Source: Blakeslea trispora (Eukaryota > Mucoromycota > Mucoromycetes > Mucorales > Choanephoraceae). From it: DNA of 64,000 bases. The notes under the pieces are model-generated. The model was not told the origin of the DNA. It did not search any database and saw nothing but the letters and a program-made list of their open reading frames with translations. Both the position numbers and the translations under genes were made by a program. The stretch lies in the NCBI GenBank assembly GCA_025331445.1, contig JAIWNE010000035.1, positions 231,836 through 295,835 of the forward strand. Reading direction: 5' to 3'. Below are positions 34,456-47,549 of the stretch, piece by piece (position 1 is the stretch's first letter; every line of letters begins with the position of its first letter).

Positions 34456-35543
34456 GAGGCGAAAATCTGTAAGGAGTGGAACTAGCCATCTGAGTTGGAG
34501 AGCGCCATGTTGATTATGTTGCTAAATAGTAGACGATTTTCTCATACTGGCTTTTTGGTATGTTGAACAGATTGAGTTTATACAGACAGGTGTGTCATCC
34601 ACTTTTGGAAATAAAAGATAGAATCTGAATCAACAACTTTAGTCATGGCAGATGCATTGTTGTTGTTATTGTTTACATTTGTGCGCTGGGACCTACAAAA
34701 GAGAGAAGAAGGAAATAGTCTAGCGAAACATAAAATAGATCCATCTTGGTAAACAATTAGACATTGACCAATTCAACAAGAAAGAAGTGAAAGCAGCCGT
34801 GTGCTTACACAAATAGATGGTTGCAGTAGTATTGAAATTGATATCAATTGTACTTATGTGCAGCAATCAACTTCCTAAAGATATAAACCATGATATTCAT
34901 TGGTAAGCCATAAGCCTAATCTTGTTCTTTTGACAAAAAAAAATAGACACTGTCTTTTATCCCTCAATTGACATTTTCCTTCATTTAAAGATTCCATAAA
35001 TCTTTAGAATCTCATTGAAAAGATTTTTTCTGACACAATAAAACAAGAACAAAAGAGATTGAGACTTTTGAAACCTCTGCCAGGTACATTTAATTTACTT
35101 TAAAGAGTTGTAAACGTTCCTGGTTTCTTTTTTTCTTAAAACGTAAAAATTCAATTTTGGCAGAGACAGGCGCTTTTTTTTTATGAGAAAATGAGAGCAG
35201 TAAGATATTTTTTTTCCTTATTTGTATTAATGCTTGAACAATTCCACTCTTTGCAAGAAAAAAAAAAGAATTATCAGTTTATATAGGCCAAAAAAAAAGA
35301 GGATGCCACAGCTTAAATAGTTCAGAAGTGATGGATTGTATTTTCCAAATAAGTAGCTTGGGAGTGTTCTATTGAAACTCCGGGACATCCAAAATTAGGA
35401 CGCCCAAACTATCCGACACCCTCTATCATTACGTGACTATCCAAAGATAGCAATGGCATCATCACTCCCCCCCCCCCTCTCATACTCTCTCTCTCTTTTA
35501 CTTTACATGATTATTGAATTTCTTTCTCTCAATTTTCTTATAA
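34456..35543. other. Intergenic 1.1 kb
   Basis: AT-rich sequence with poly-A/T runs and a C-run near 35466; no gene found. The last part must contain the promoter of the CDF transporter. Confidence 0.5.
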
Positions 35544-37188
35544 ATGTTTCAACCAGTTAGACAAATTCATCAAATTTCTAATTATCGCCTTTTGTTACGC
35601 CCTATCTCGAGACAATTACATAATGCAAGACCCTTTTATTTAACTCAACAACGTTCTCAGCCCATAAAATCTATTCCCTTTCTCTCGGGCAGTGTTCGTC
35701 ATCATGGATCTCATCACCACCATGATGATCTCATGTCAACCTTGACTTCTTCAAGTGAGTATTTCTTTCTTCTTTGTTTTTTTCAATAGAAATTAAGTCA
35801 TTGGTTTTATAGGTAAACGAGGTACAAGAATTACTATTATTGGGTTAGCTTCCAATGTAGGCTTGACAGTAGCCAAAGGAGCAGCAGGATGGTAATAAAA
35901 AAAGAAGAGCCATCATGGAACAGTACCATTGATTTGTTTTTTTTTAAAAAGGATCATGAATTCAGCTTCACTTTTAGCAGAAGCACTTCATTCATTTAGT
36001 GGTAAAAAGAAAAAAAAAAAGAGAGAGAAAAAGAGAGACTATTGACCTTTCTGTCATTAGATTTACTCAGTGATTTTGTTACACTTTATACTTTCAAAAT
36101 GTCTAGAAAACCAGCCGATAGTATATATCCTTATGGATACGGTACGATAGTTTAGATAAAAAAAAAGGGAAAATCAATGTTGATCTTTTAAAGGAAATCT
36201 TAGGCAAATTTGAAACAGTGGGTTCAGTGACAGTATCCTCTCTTTTGTTAGCAGGTGCTGTGGGTATTGGATGGCATTCATTTGATCTTTTATTGATGGC
36301 GCTACAGTCATCTGCACCATTCATTTCCGATGCAGCTACCACAGTAGCTGCTACAACACAAACAACAGTTGAAAGTCATCAAGCAAGCACGTCTGCCATT
36401 CACCATCATCATGGTGGTGCTGGTGTCTTGAATCCAAATGCTGCTTGGTTTGCCTTAGCTAGTGTCATTATTAAAGAATGTCTTTATAGAGCAAGTAAAG
36501 TCATTGTGAGGGGGGTTTTTAATAGAATCTCGATTAACTCTTGTTCTCTCTTTTTCTTTCGATAGCTATTAAAGTAGGCATTGCAGAACGAAGTGAGGTA
36601 TTGATGGCCAATGCTTGGTAAGTAAATTTCATCTTTCCAAAAAAGAGAGAGAAAAAATAACAAGAGGGAGATAAAAAAATGTAGGCATCATCGTGCAGAT
36701 GCTTATTCAAGTGGTGTTGCTCTTGCTGCTATTGCAGGTAGTTATGCAGGTATGCCGGTATTGGATCCTATTGGTGGACTAGTAGTATCTGGTATGCTTG
36801 TCAAGAGTAGTGTTGGCTTATTAGCTACTTCTATGCAAGAATTGATGGACAAAGGCATTACCTCAAAGGAACTAAAGTCTATTGAATCTGCCATTGATCA
36901 AGTCAAGGTAAGCCCCCCCCCGAAAATAGCATGCAACAATCTTTATTGATATCACTGTCTTAGAAGGAACAATTGGATATTGTCAACTTTCATTCTCTCC
37001 GTGGACGTAAAGTAGGACCCTTTCATCATATTGACTTTTGTTTACAACTCAGTCCATCCATCACAGTACAAAAGGCTTATCAACTAGAAGACATGGTTCA
37101 GTCGTCTATCAAGAAGAATTGTAAAAACATTCAAAAAGTATCTATTTATTTAGAAGATCCTAATGCCACCTTAAATAAGCCACATTGA
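35544..37188 (+). CDS. Mitochondrial cation diffusion facilitator (Mmt1/2-like)
   Basis: Eight exons (35544-35754, 35813-35891, 35952-36001, 36061-36141, 36204-36494, 36566-36617, 36685-36907, 36964-37188) join to 403 residues. The N-terminus is rich in Arg/Gln/Ser with no acids (MFQPVRQIHQISNYRLLLRP), as in a mitochondrial presequence. The transporter core has SASLLAEALHSFSDLLSDFV and ANAWHHRADAYSSGVALAAI, the two metal-binding helices (H/D and H/D pairs) of CDF proteins, plus a His-rich loop (SAIHHHHGGAG) and a C-terminal dimer domain. Yeast Mmt1/Mmt2 export iron from mitochondria; zinc or manganese is possible here. Its stop lies 2 nt from the stop of the converging aminotransferase. Confidence 0.88.
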
Positions 37189-37190
37189 GC

Positions 37191-38781
37191 TTATGAATGA
37201 TCCTTTAGAAACTGAACATGGAATTGTTCAAGATGATTACAGAATTGATCGAATAAATGCTCTTCAGGCAAAAAAGTAGATCTAAAATGCCATGTGTTTT
37301 CTTTTTGTCCAAATCCCGAACCTTAAAACATCCATCGTGAGAAAAAAAAATCAAAACTATAGAGAGAGAAAACCTTACCTGGTACAACACAAACACCAGT
37401 GGCTTCCAACATGGCATGAGCATAATAAGCATCGGGTGCCATCCCATGTTGCTTTGCTACCTCATTCACTCGAGAAGGTAAAGTGACCTGAGGAAACAGA
37501 TACATGGATCCCTCAGCAGGTTGACAGGTAACACCTTCCAGTTGATTAAATACCTTCTCCAGTCGCTTGGATCGTCGACGCAAGGAAGCATAGATGGCAT
37601 CAATTTCAGCCTGATAGGATTCAAACGAAACATCACCCGGACGAGGTGGATGACACATCAGATCGACCATGATCTGACCATGAAGGTTAGGACAGAGTGA
37701 GACAGAGGACATCTTGTAGAGTTGATCAAGCACATGAGGGTCCAGATGAACACATTCAAAATACCCTCCACGACGACCACACTCACCTATCATCCCTTTG
37801 GAGATCGAATGAAACGAGACCAGCTCAAGGTGATCGCGAACGGTAGCTTCAGGGTGATCCATGAGGGCCTTTTTGAAACTGATAAAGGGACGTTGTTCAG
37901 GCTCATAGATGTTTGTCTGATAGACTTCATCTGCCAATAACATCAGACGATGTTGATAACAGAACGTGATGATCTCTTGCATGTTTTCGGCCGTCAGACA
38001 TTGACCTGTAGGGTTACCGGGGTTGATGATCACCAAGGCGCGTACATCAGTGCCTTGTTGACGTGCCTCCGTCACGATATCGACCAGCTGTTGAACATCC
38101 AGACTCCAGCCGCTCTCTTCCTCTAGATAGTAAGGTACAGGTCTTGCGCCAAAGAGCGAGAGTGAGGCAGAATAGAGTGGGTATTGAGGAATAGGGATCA
38201 TGATGCCTGTCTGTTCGTTCTCGGTCAAGATGTTCAACAGACTTTGAACACCTGTGGAAGCACCTTGTGTAAGATAGATATGGTTTGGATCAGCTGGATA
38301 GCCATCGCGTTCTTCAATAAAGTTGGCTACTGTCTGGCGTATGGCAGGGACACCTTGAGAATGAGAATAGGCACCTACACTTCCGATCGATCGGAGTAAA
38401 GAGGAAGCTCTTTCAATGGCATCTGAAGGGAACAATTGTGACACAAGTGCACGGTTTTCCTCTTTTAGCAGATCTGGGTGATCACATAAAGAGGCCACCT
38501 AGAAGACAAAAAAAAAAAAGATAAATTGCTATCCATGTTTATGTGATTGGTAATTTTTTTACTTGACGGAAAAAGGTAATAGGCTGTTGATTCAATTGTT
38601 GTGGATTACCAATGTTACAATTCACAACACGTTTAAAAGGGAATGATTCACCTTTCTCTAAATCAGAACGTATTTCTTCAGCACGAATAGCTAAACGACC
38701 ACGCACAGCATATTCTACATTTTTAATAAAAGGATTCATATTGTCTATAGACAATACTTTATCATTTTTAGGAATAGTCAT
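37191..38781 (-). CDS. ALT1: Alanine aminotransferase
   Basis: Three exons (38781-38563, 38498-37379, 37321-37191) join to 489 residues. It is a class I PLP aminotransferase: YLTQGASTGVQSLLNIL, IINPGNPTGQCL, LADEVYQTNIY and the PLP-lysine site FHSISKGMIGECGRRGG, which is specific to the alanine aminotransferase group, followed by SSVSLCPNLHGQ. The C-terminal exon has SGFGQKENTWHFRSTFLP with the Arg that holds the substrate carboxylate. It converts alanine and 2-oxoglutarate to pyruvate and glutamate. The N-terminus lacks a clear presequence, so it is probably cytosolic. Confidence 0.95.
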
Positions 38782-38929
38782 ACTAATAACAATAATAAAG
38801 AGAAAGAAAAAGAGAGAGAAGAATCCCTTTTTCTCTTTTCTTTTTTTTAAAAAAAAAGGGGAAAAATGTGGGGGGTTGTGTGAATGGATGGGTTACACTG
38901 AACGTTGATATTATTCACATGAGTGTTGT

Positions 38930-39922
38930 TCAAACAGGAACACGTCGACAGACTGGACAAGAATTATGTGCTTCACAAAGCCAACGATCCACACATTCAC
39001 GATGAAATACATGACAACATTTCAAGATACGTACAGGTTGTTTCATCACAAATGTATCTAGACAGACAGGACATTGATCATCCTTGACGAGTTGTTTAGT
39101 ATCTTCTGACCAATCAGTCGCTGGAATGGCTTCATCCACAGCCGCCTGGGTTGTGGTGAGGGGCCGAGCAGGACCAATGATATTACTCAACCAAAGCAAA
39201 TCTTCATAACTTGGATTTCCTTCAGATGCTCTACTGGCAGAAGAAGAAATCATTTGGAAATTAGGATGATTCGGATGAACCACATAGACAATCCATTGTC
39301 CTTCTTGTTGTATTGACCGACTATTGGATGAATGGATCGATAAGGGCATAGAATAGATTGTATCGACAGATGAAGATGTGGATCGAACAGACCGAGGTCT
39401 TGCCATCCTTGCCTGTTGTCTTCTTTCTATCATGCGATAGAGAGATAGAGAAGAAAGGGTATCAAATGCTGGGTCTATTGAAGGAGAACCAGAGGAAGTG
39501 GAAGAGGAAGACGAGTAGTGTTGAGGGGGTATGCGATAACCAATCACCAGGATAGGTCGACTGGTGGTATCTCTTGTGTTGAATGAGGGTATCTGTAGAT
39601 ACTGCGAAAATGACTGTCGAGAGTCGCTTGAGAGAGTATCGACTAGATCAGCCAAGGAAAGGTTGGTGGGTGGACCTGTGGCTGCTATGGCTGCTCGAGT
39701 TGCTTCTTGTGTGGCATGACGTACGGACGAGGTGATCGATGGTGAATGTCGAGTAGGGACTTGACGTCGACTGAAGCGACGAGTGGAGTGTGTGACATGA
39801 AGCCGGTTAGAGATTCTCCTAAAAAATGAAGTGGGTTGTGAAGAATGCATAGAGCTTGAGTGAAGTGTTCGAGTAGAAGCATTGTCTTGTCTTGACATGC
39901 TAGATGAAGGTGACTGACCCAT
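38930..39922 (-). CDS. RING-H2 finger protein, probable E3 ubiquitin ligase
   Basis: Single exon, 330 residues. The last ~55 form a RING-H2: CPVCLDTF, then LKCCHVFHRECVDRWL, then SCPVCRR, in the C3H2C3 spacing. The first 270 residues are Ser/Thr/Arg-rich and mostly disordered. The start MGQSPSSS fits an N-myristoylation signal (Gly2, Ser6). It should recruit E2 enzymes to a membrane-near substrate; the substrate is unknown. There is no transmembrane segment. Confidence 0.85.
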   Translation of the reverse strand: MGQSPSSSMSRQDNASTRTLHSSSMHSSQPTSFFRRISNRLHVTHSTRRFSRRQVPTRHSPSITSSVRHATQEATRAAIAATGPPTNLSLADLVDTLSSDSRQSFSQYLQIPSFNTRDTTSRPILVIGYRIPPQHYSSSSSTSSGSPSIDPAFDTLSSLSLYRMIERRQQARMARPRSVRSTSSSVDTIYSMPLSIHSSNSRSIQQEGQWIVYVVHPNHPNFQMISSSASRASEGNPSYEDLLWLSNIIGPARPLTTTQAAVDEAIPATDWSEDTKQLVKDDQCPVCLDTFVMKQPVRILKCCHVFHRECVDRWLCEAHNSCPVCRRVPV

Positions 39923-41035
39923 TCCAAGAAAAAAAAGAGAGAGAGAGAGAAAGAGGGGGAGAAAAATAAGATAAAAAAAAAAATACTTTTTGCCTATGCA
40001 AAATAAAGCATTTTATGGACTCGGATGTTGATTATAATTAAGTTGCCCTTAACAAGCATTTGATCTATTATTCAGTTACTTTAATGGATAACCATGAAAT
40101 CCTCTCTTTAAAAGAATAACAGCAGCAATATATTGCTATGAAACAAGTGTTTCAGAAAGAAAACACAAGTAACCTAATTGTAAGTTTCAACAGGCAGAAA
40201 TATCCTTCAAAAAAAGAAATTGTCTTTGAGAAGTTAATAAAAAAAAAACTGGTTGGAAACTAATAAATACAAAATGCTTTCTTTACAACAGACTTGTCAT
40301 AAACAACAACAAGAAAGCCAAACCAATTGTTATAGCATATCATGAAGTAGGCAAGTTTTTTTCTTCTTCTTCTTCTTCTCCCTTTTTCTATTCTTTAAAT
40401 GAAAGCGAGCTTTGGTGCCTTTCGTAGCGAAAAAAGAAATGACACAAATTGAATCTCCGTTCATTGGGAGGCGGAGTGATAGATAATATGTATATTTTTT
40501 TTTTCTCATTTTTTTTTTCCCTCTTTCTTCCCTCTCCCTCTTTTTTTTTTTTTTTTTAATACACTCGAGATATAAGAGTCTTTATTTTCTTTTTTCTTTT
40601 ATAAACAAGAGAAAATAACTTTAAGCCAAAAGCACACACACACACACATACAAAAAGAAAGATAGAAAACAAGGACTGTAGGTAGTTTTTTTTTTTATTT
40701 TATTGCTTTTATTTATACTATAGGAACCCTTGTGTTTTCTCTTTCTTTCTTATAAGCTGTGTTGAGGGGGTGAAATCGTATTCGAACTGTCTCTTTCTTT
40801 TATTGAAGAGGAAATAATAAAAAGAAAATAGTGGATGACAAAATGAACAGAAACTATTTAAACTTTTTTTTTCTGATGAAGTGATTCGAGAAACAGATTC
40901 AGAGATGATGAACAAGGCCTTAACGCGTATAGAAGAAAGAGACAACAAAAAGGCTCCCTTTTTTTTATTTTTTCTTTGTTAAAACGAATACTGACTTTTG
41001 ATTATGATAGCTCTTTTCTATATAAAAAAAATATT
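39923..41035. other. Shared upstream region of RING-H2 and PP1 genes
   Basis: 1.1 kb between divergent starts, with pyrimidine and T tracts (for example T-runs near 40500-40560), a CA dinucleotide run near 40635, and no coding gene. It probably holds both promoters and a long pyrimidine-rich leader for PP1. Confidence 0.6.
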
Positions 41036-42244
<1,209 letters not shown>

Positions 42245-42925
42245 ATGACAACAAAAAAAACAACATACAATTTCTTTTTTTATATAAAAAAAAAGAGAAA
42301 GCATATATTATATTATATTATTTTGCCATCTTCTTTCTTAAGTGCACGCATAACCCTACCTTTCTTGTAATAAAAAAAAATAAAAAAAAAAATAATTGAA
42401 TAATACGATAAACATGCTTGATTTGTACTGTTTCACCCTTGACAGAATACGCAAAACCTTGTTTAGGCAAGCATACACGAAACTTTCTTTCCCTTTAAAA
42501 TAAATGACAGCATATAAGCTTCTTTCTTTTTTTTTTCACTAAAGAATGCCCCTGTACAAGGAAATAAAATTGAGTTTTAAAAATGTTTTCGGACTCTGAA
42601 ATATTATTATTTACGGGTTCTATTTGGTTGGATTTGCTACTCTCTAATTCTTGATTTGCAACGTGTTGCTTGAGATGGATATACTTTCTTTATTTTCACA
42701 TACAAAAAATATCAACCCGTGTATTTCTATAAGACAATGATAGTTTAACACAAGAAAGAGAGAGATGTAATTTGTATGCTAGACAATATTCTGAATAAGC
42801 ATATTACATTGATTTAAGAAAAAAGGGAGACTTTTTATTTTGTACTCAGTAAGTTGCATAAGGAGGAGAGGAATTCAAACTGAGAAAATGGTCATCCTTT
42901 ATTTTGAATTATCAAACAAGAAGTG
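42245..42925. other. Intergenic 0.7 kb
   Basis: PP1 3' UTR and SEC10 promoter, AT-rich with long A/T runs. Nothing else recognised. Confidence 0.6.
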
Positions 42926-45900
42926 ATGAGCAACCCTTTTTATGAGCTCAGTTCAGACATCAAGAGCTTATTGACAATAGAAACCTTTCGAGTATGACCA
43001 AGAACTCTTTTTCAAAGGTTCATGGACTCATTCTTTTTTTTTTGGCGATTAGGAAAATGTCTCTACCAATGAATTTATTGAACGCATCTCAGAAAGCATC
43101 ATCGATCGTATAAAAGACGATCAAGGACAAGGTAAGAAACAACCAACAAGACAAAACAAACAAAAACATAACTGTCTCAAGGGGAAACACTGGCTATGGC
43201 ACTGGATCCAAAACCGTTTATTCGAACTTTTGAAAGTGTGTTGGAAGAACTTCAACAACTACGGACACGTGTTCAGGAACAGTGCAACGAACTCGAGAAT
43301 AGTACACAGACAGCTGAGCTAGAATACAAGCAAAACATATCTGATCTTCATGGTGCGTTTGATGTAAGTGTACAGGACAGAAAACAAACCACCCCATTAA
43401 CACGTTTGACTAGGATGTCTATCGTTCGTATGATAGTCTAGAAAGCAGGATAGGTGAAGTAGGCAAGACAGCCATTCGTATAGGTGAACAGCTAGAGACG
43501 ATCGATAAAGAGAGATCCAAGGCATCCGAGAGTCGTGATGTGATTGAATACTTTATGGAATTTCAAGAGGGAAATACAGAGAGATTAGATACTTTACGTC
43601 AAGGAGGAGAAGAAGGTCAATTGAAGGCAAGTGAATTCAATTAAAGAAATACAAGAGAGAAAAACTTAGATCAAATCTAGGCTGCTATTATTGGAAGAAG
43701 ATTAAATGCAGTAGCTAAAGAAGTGGATAATGATAAAGAAGCTAAAATTGCTATTGAAAAGTTTTGTGAGAGCTTTGAAAAGGAAATGCTTGAAGAATTC
43801 GATAAGGCATATGAAGAAGGGGATCCTCGTGGCATGGCAGTAAGTGTTTGATTGAATGATAGCAGGATAGAGAGAGTTGATCTTTCAATGGATTAGCATT
43901 GTGCCAAAGTATTGTTTGAATTCAATGGAGGTTCATCTTGTGTTCAGACCTATGTAAATCAACATGAATTCTTCATGTCGAATATGCAACTTGAAGATAC
44001 AGATCAAATGAGGGATTCTGAAGAGTAAGATGATCTGAATAAGAAAAAAACAACCATCTAAAGAATATTTTTCATTAGTCATGATCATCTATCGAATCCT
44101 CATATTCCACCTCCTGAAGTGGACACAAGTCTTGTAAAGTTATATGATGATATTCGTATCACTGTACGAAGAGAAGCAGGCATTATCTCCAGTGTATTCC
44201 CTCAACCAGCCACAGTCATGCAAGTCTTTTTACAACGTATCTTTGCTCAATCGGTAAGTCTTTTGTTTGTTCAACATTGCCCCAGAACAACTGACGGCTT
44301 TTTTTTTTAATGAAAGGTACAAGATCATATTGAAATGTTATTATCCAAAGCCAAGCGAATCTCACCCCTTGCTTATCTTCGTACATTGGCTTCCACTCAT
44401 GCAGAAACAAAACGATTGATAGAGAACCTAAAGTTTTATTGTGATAAAGAAGTGTCCTTGAAGGATGCTGCTGACATCAATGGTCTTGTCACTTCTGCTT
44501 CCCCAGATGAAACATTGGATCGTTGTATGGATGATTTATTCGTGCCTTATACTGAAGGTGATCGTTACCTAAAGAAGGAAATAGAGGCATTGAATGAACT
44601 GTTTGGCAAGATTGTGTCCGAGTTTCTGAATGCTATGGTAATCACGATCCATCTTAGAAAATGATGCTTAAACTCATTTACTCTTTTAGCAACAACGTAA
44701 ATTAACATCCACACGAAATCAATCTGTCTTGACACGTACTTTGAATCAAATCTCTGCCTCTACTTCAACAGGCATTCTATCTCCTGCAAACACTACAACA
44801 GAGACACCTACTACAGTTGAAAAGAAGGAAGATCAGGTCAACATCATCACTGTAGATGACAGTGGGTTTACTTTGTTATCAGAAGAAGCCATGATACGTA
44901 TTTTAAATATCCATGCTGAAGCCGTGATTCGTTGTGTAGAACTAGAAGATATTCAAGACCTGTAAGGACATGGAAGCCATCCCTCTAGTTTTTTTTTATT
45001 CACTTTGAATATTTTTTTTTTAGGGTACCTTCTGTTAAACAAATCTATAGTGTTTTGGTAGATTATGTTGGACAAAAATACCTTGATATTGCTATGGATG
45101 AGTAAGTCATTCAAGAAAAAAAAGAAACAAGAAATTGATGTTTCTATCATTTTAGAGTCTTGTATGATCTTAGTAACCAAAAGGAACCAGAATTGACTGG
45201 TTTCCATGTCATCAAATCAACAGCCGATATTATTCATCTAATGCAAAGACATTTCGAAACAGCCATGGTAAAAACAAGAAAAAGAAAAATTTTGTTTCCC
45301 CAGTTGTCTTGACCATCATTGAAATACTAGTTACCTCTTGTGGCAGGTATTCCATCTACTCATCGTGATATTCTCTCTGTCAAAAATACCTTTATGGCCA
45401 CACTTGAACGCAAGGTCAATGTCTTGCTTCAAAGAAGCATTGATGGCATCACTTTCTGGTTGACTGAAATCTTGAGTCGACAAAAGAAAAACGATTTTAG
45501 ACCTAAAGATGAAGAAGGAGCCATGATGAGTATGGGTACAACACCCTGTATGCAGTCCATTGAATTTGTCACTCGTATCTATAGAGCAGCAGCCAGTTCA
45601 CTTCAAGGAAAGAATTTCGAAGCCTTTTTGAGACGTGTAGGCAATGGTTTTCATGCGTAAAGTTGAATTGTTTGATTTTTTGTGATCTGCATCTAACTTT
45701 TTTTTGTTAGTATGTTGCTTGAACATTTTAAACGATTCTATGTATCACCTACAGGTGGTTTATTAGTGACAAAGCAAGTTGTTTTTTTTAAAAAAAGAAA
45801 GGCTAGATATACTAACTTTTTTTCTTTTAGGGATATTGCTAAATATCAAGAATTGATTCGTATGTTCAAGATTCCTGCATTAGATGAACGATTTGAAATG

Positions 45901-46227
45901 TTGAGACAGTTGGGTAACATCTTTGTGGTGAAACCTGAGATCTTGAAATCTATCCTGTCTGAAGGTTATTTAGCAAGACTTGATCCATCTGTTCTTTATC
46001 CTTATCTCGAGAAACGAGTTGATTTCAAGACAGCCAAATTAGATCAGTTGTTGGGTATCTCTGTAGATACAGAAGAACAGCAACAGCAACAACAACAGCA
46101 ACAACAATCTAATAAGGCAATGTCTCAAAGAAGATCCTTGTTTGTCAATGACAATGAAGTATTGAAGGATGTCATGAAGAATTATACACATAACCGTGAC
46201 TTTTTAGCAGCTTTTAATCTGTCTTGA
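42926..46227 (+). CDS. SEC10: Exocyst subunit Sec10
   Basis: Fourteen exons (first 42926-42991, last 45831-46227) join to 856 residues. Recognisable segments: an N-terminal coiled coil (ELQQLRTRVQEQCNELENS), AHCAKVLFEFNGGSSCVQTY, typical of Sec10, then long helical-rod sequence with DHIEMLLSKAKRISPLAYL and SLQGKNFEAFLRRVGNGFHA, ending NYTHNRDFLAAFNLS. Sec10 helps tether secretory vesicles to the growing hyphal tip. A run of about 11 Gln (46077-46109) lies near the C-terminus. Two introns, 43627-43680 and 45774-45830, appear to use GC-AG ends; the other eleven are GT-AG. The joined frame stays open throughout. Confidence 0.9.
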
Positions 46228-46255
46228 TTGTTTTATACACATGTTTATTATAAAT

Positions 46256-46256
<1 letters not shown>

Positions 46257-46297
<41 letters not shown>
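46257..46297 (+). repeat. Poly-T tract of 41 bases
   Basis: An uninterrupted T run begins ~30 bp after the SEC10 stop. Direct observation; a likely polymorphic homopolymer and an assembly-sensitive site. Confidence 0.95.
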
Positions 46298-46298
<1 letters not shown>

Positions 46299-47549
46299 GT
46301 TAGATACAAAGTAGTTTTCCTGTTGTTTAACAAAGTGTTACTATTGATTTGAAGAGGAGTTTGCTTGTCATAATAAAAAAAAGGGGGGTTGTGCTTATTT
46401 TCAGCTTACTTTGTTTACTTTTTTTTTTTTCTTTGTCGATCCCTTTGCTTCCCATACACACACACACACGTTGTATTGATGTGAGAGTAATAAATGTGTC
46501 AACATTTCAATCAATTCATGCTTTATCATCTAATCTGATAAAATTACTCATATAAAACGAAACTTGACCCCTTGTCCCTTTTTTTTCTTTATCAAAGCCA
46601 TTTCAACTGTATCTCGATAACGTCTCACTTTGACAATCTCACAAGGTAAGAAACAAAAAAAAAAGAATCTTCTTCAACTGTGTTGCTATCTAACTTGCTT
46701 TGTTGTGCATAGCCCAAATTTCTACAATCTACAGACGTCCATTATTGCACTAAGAGTAAATCAAACGCTATCCACAAATGCTTCTACAAGTCATTTTGAT
46801 GTGTCCTCTCTGCCTCTTCTTCAAGCTTTTTGGAAAGTAAGGAGAAAGACGGATGCTGCCTTTCCTGATCCTATATAAAGTGGCTTACGACCGGAATCTA
46901 GTCCATTTTCGCGAACGACCCTCGTTTTCTAGTATTGGGACTGAAGTCGGAATGACTGAGGGTAATTACGCCGCCTGATCTTGTTAACACTATGAGCGTG
47001 TCCTGTAGGGATCTGGGCAGAGGAAGCGGGTACAGACATACTTGTACTATTCCTCGTTAGTTGACTGGTATGGGGTTTGCTAAGGATTTGGGATAGTGCG
47101 AACAGAACTGAGTCTTCTTTGGCTTATTCAAAAAAGTATGTCAAGGAAGGCTTACTCTCTGCGTTCTTACTTTTTTTTGCCTTGCTTTGTTGGAGGTGAC
47201 TCTATTACTAGACAACTCAAGACCTGTCTTTACTGATGCCTTGTTGGGTCCCTGTGTCGATACTCATCTGTAATTCAATCTTTGTTTGTACCTATCTATT
47301 GCTTTATATAAAGATACAAAAACACTATACATGCTAAACTTGTTGATTGTGAAAGTATACCAATTAGTTCAACTAAATCTTGAAATGCGTAGTAGTTGCT
47401 CATTATTTGATTTCCTCAAATACTCTTGATGCATTATAAAATGGAGGTGCACAATCTGTTTAATAAATCGTAATATTGCCATCATTGTACTTTCTGATAT
47501 CACTTTATAGAATATTTATTTTATTCTTCAAAAAAAAAAAGAGGGTGTT
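46298..47549. other. Intergenic 1.25 kb between convergent genes
   Basis: Contains short open stretches (for example 46700-46878) and TATA-like sequences, but no recognisable protein, LTR ends with a duplication, or tRNA. One ATCTGATAA at 46533-46541. Confidence 0.45.

Noticed and set aside
46630..46878. Frame with some protein-like sequence and a TATA-like box after it
   Set aside because: No family match and no convincing exon structure; it could not be told from chance.
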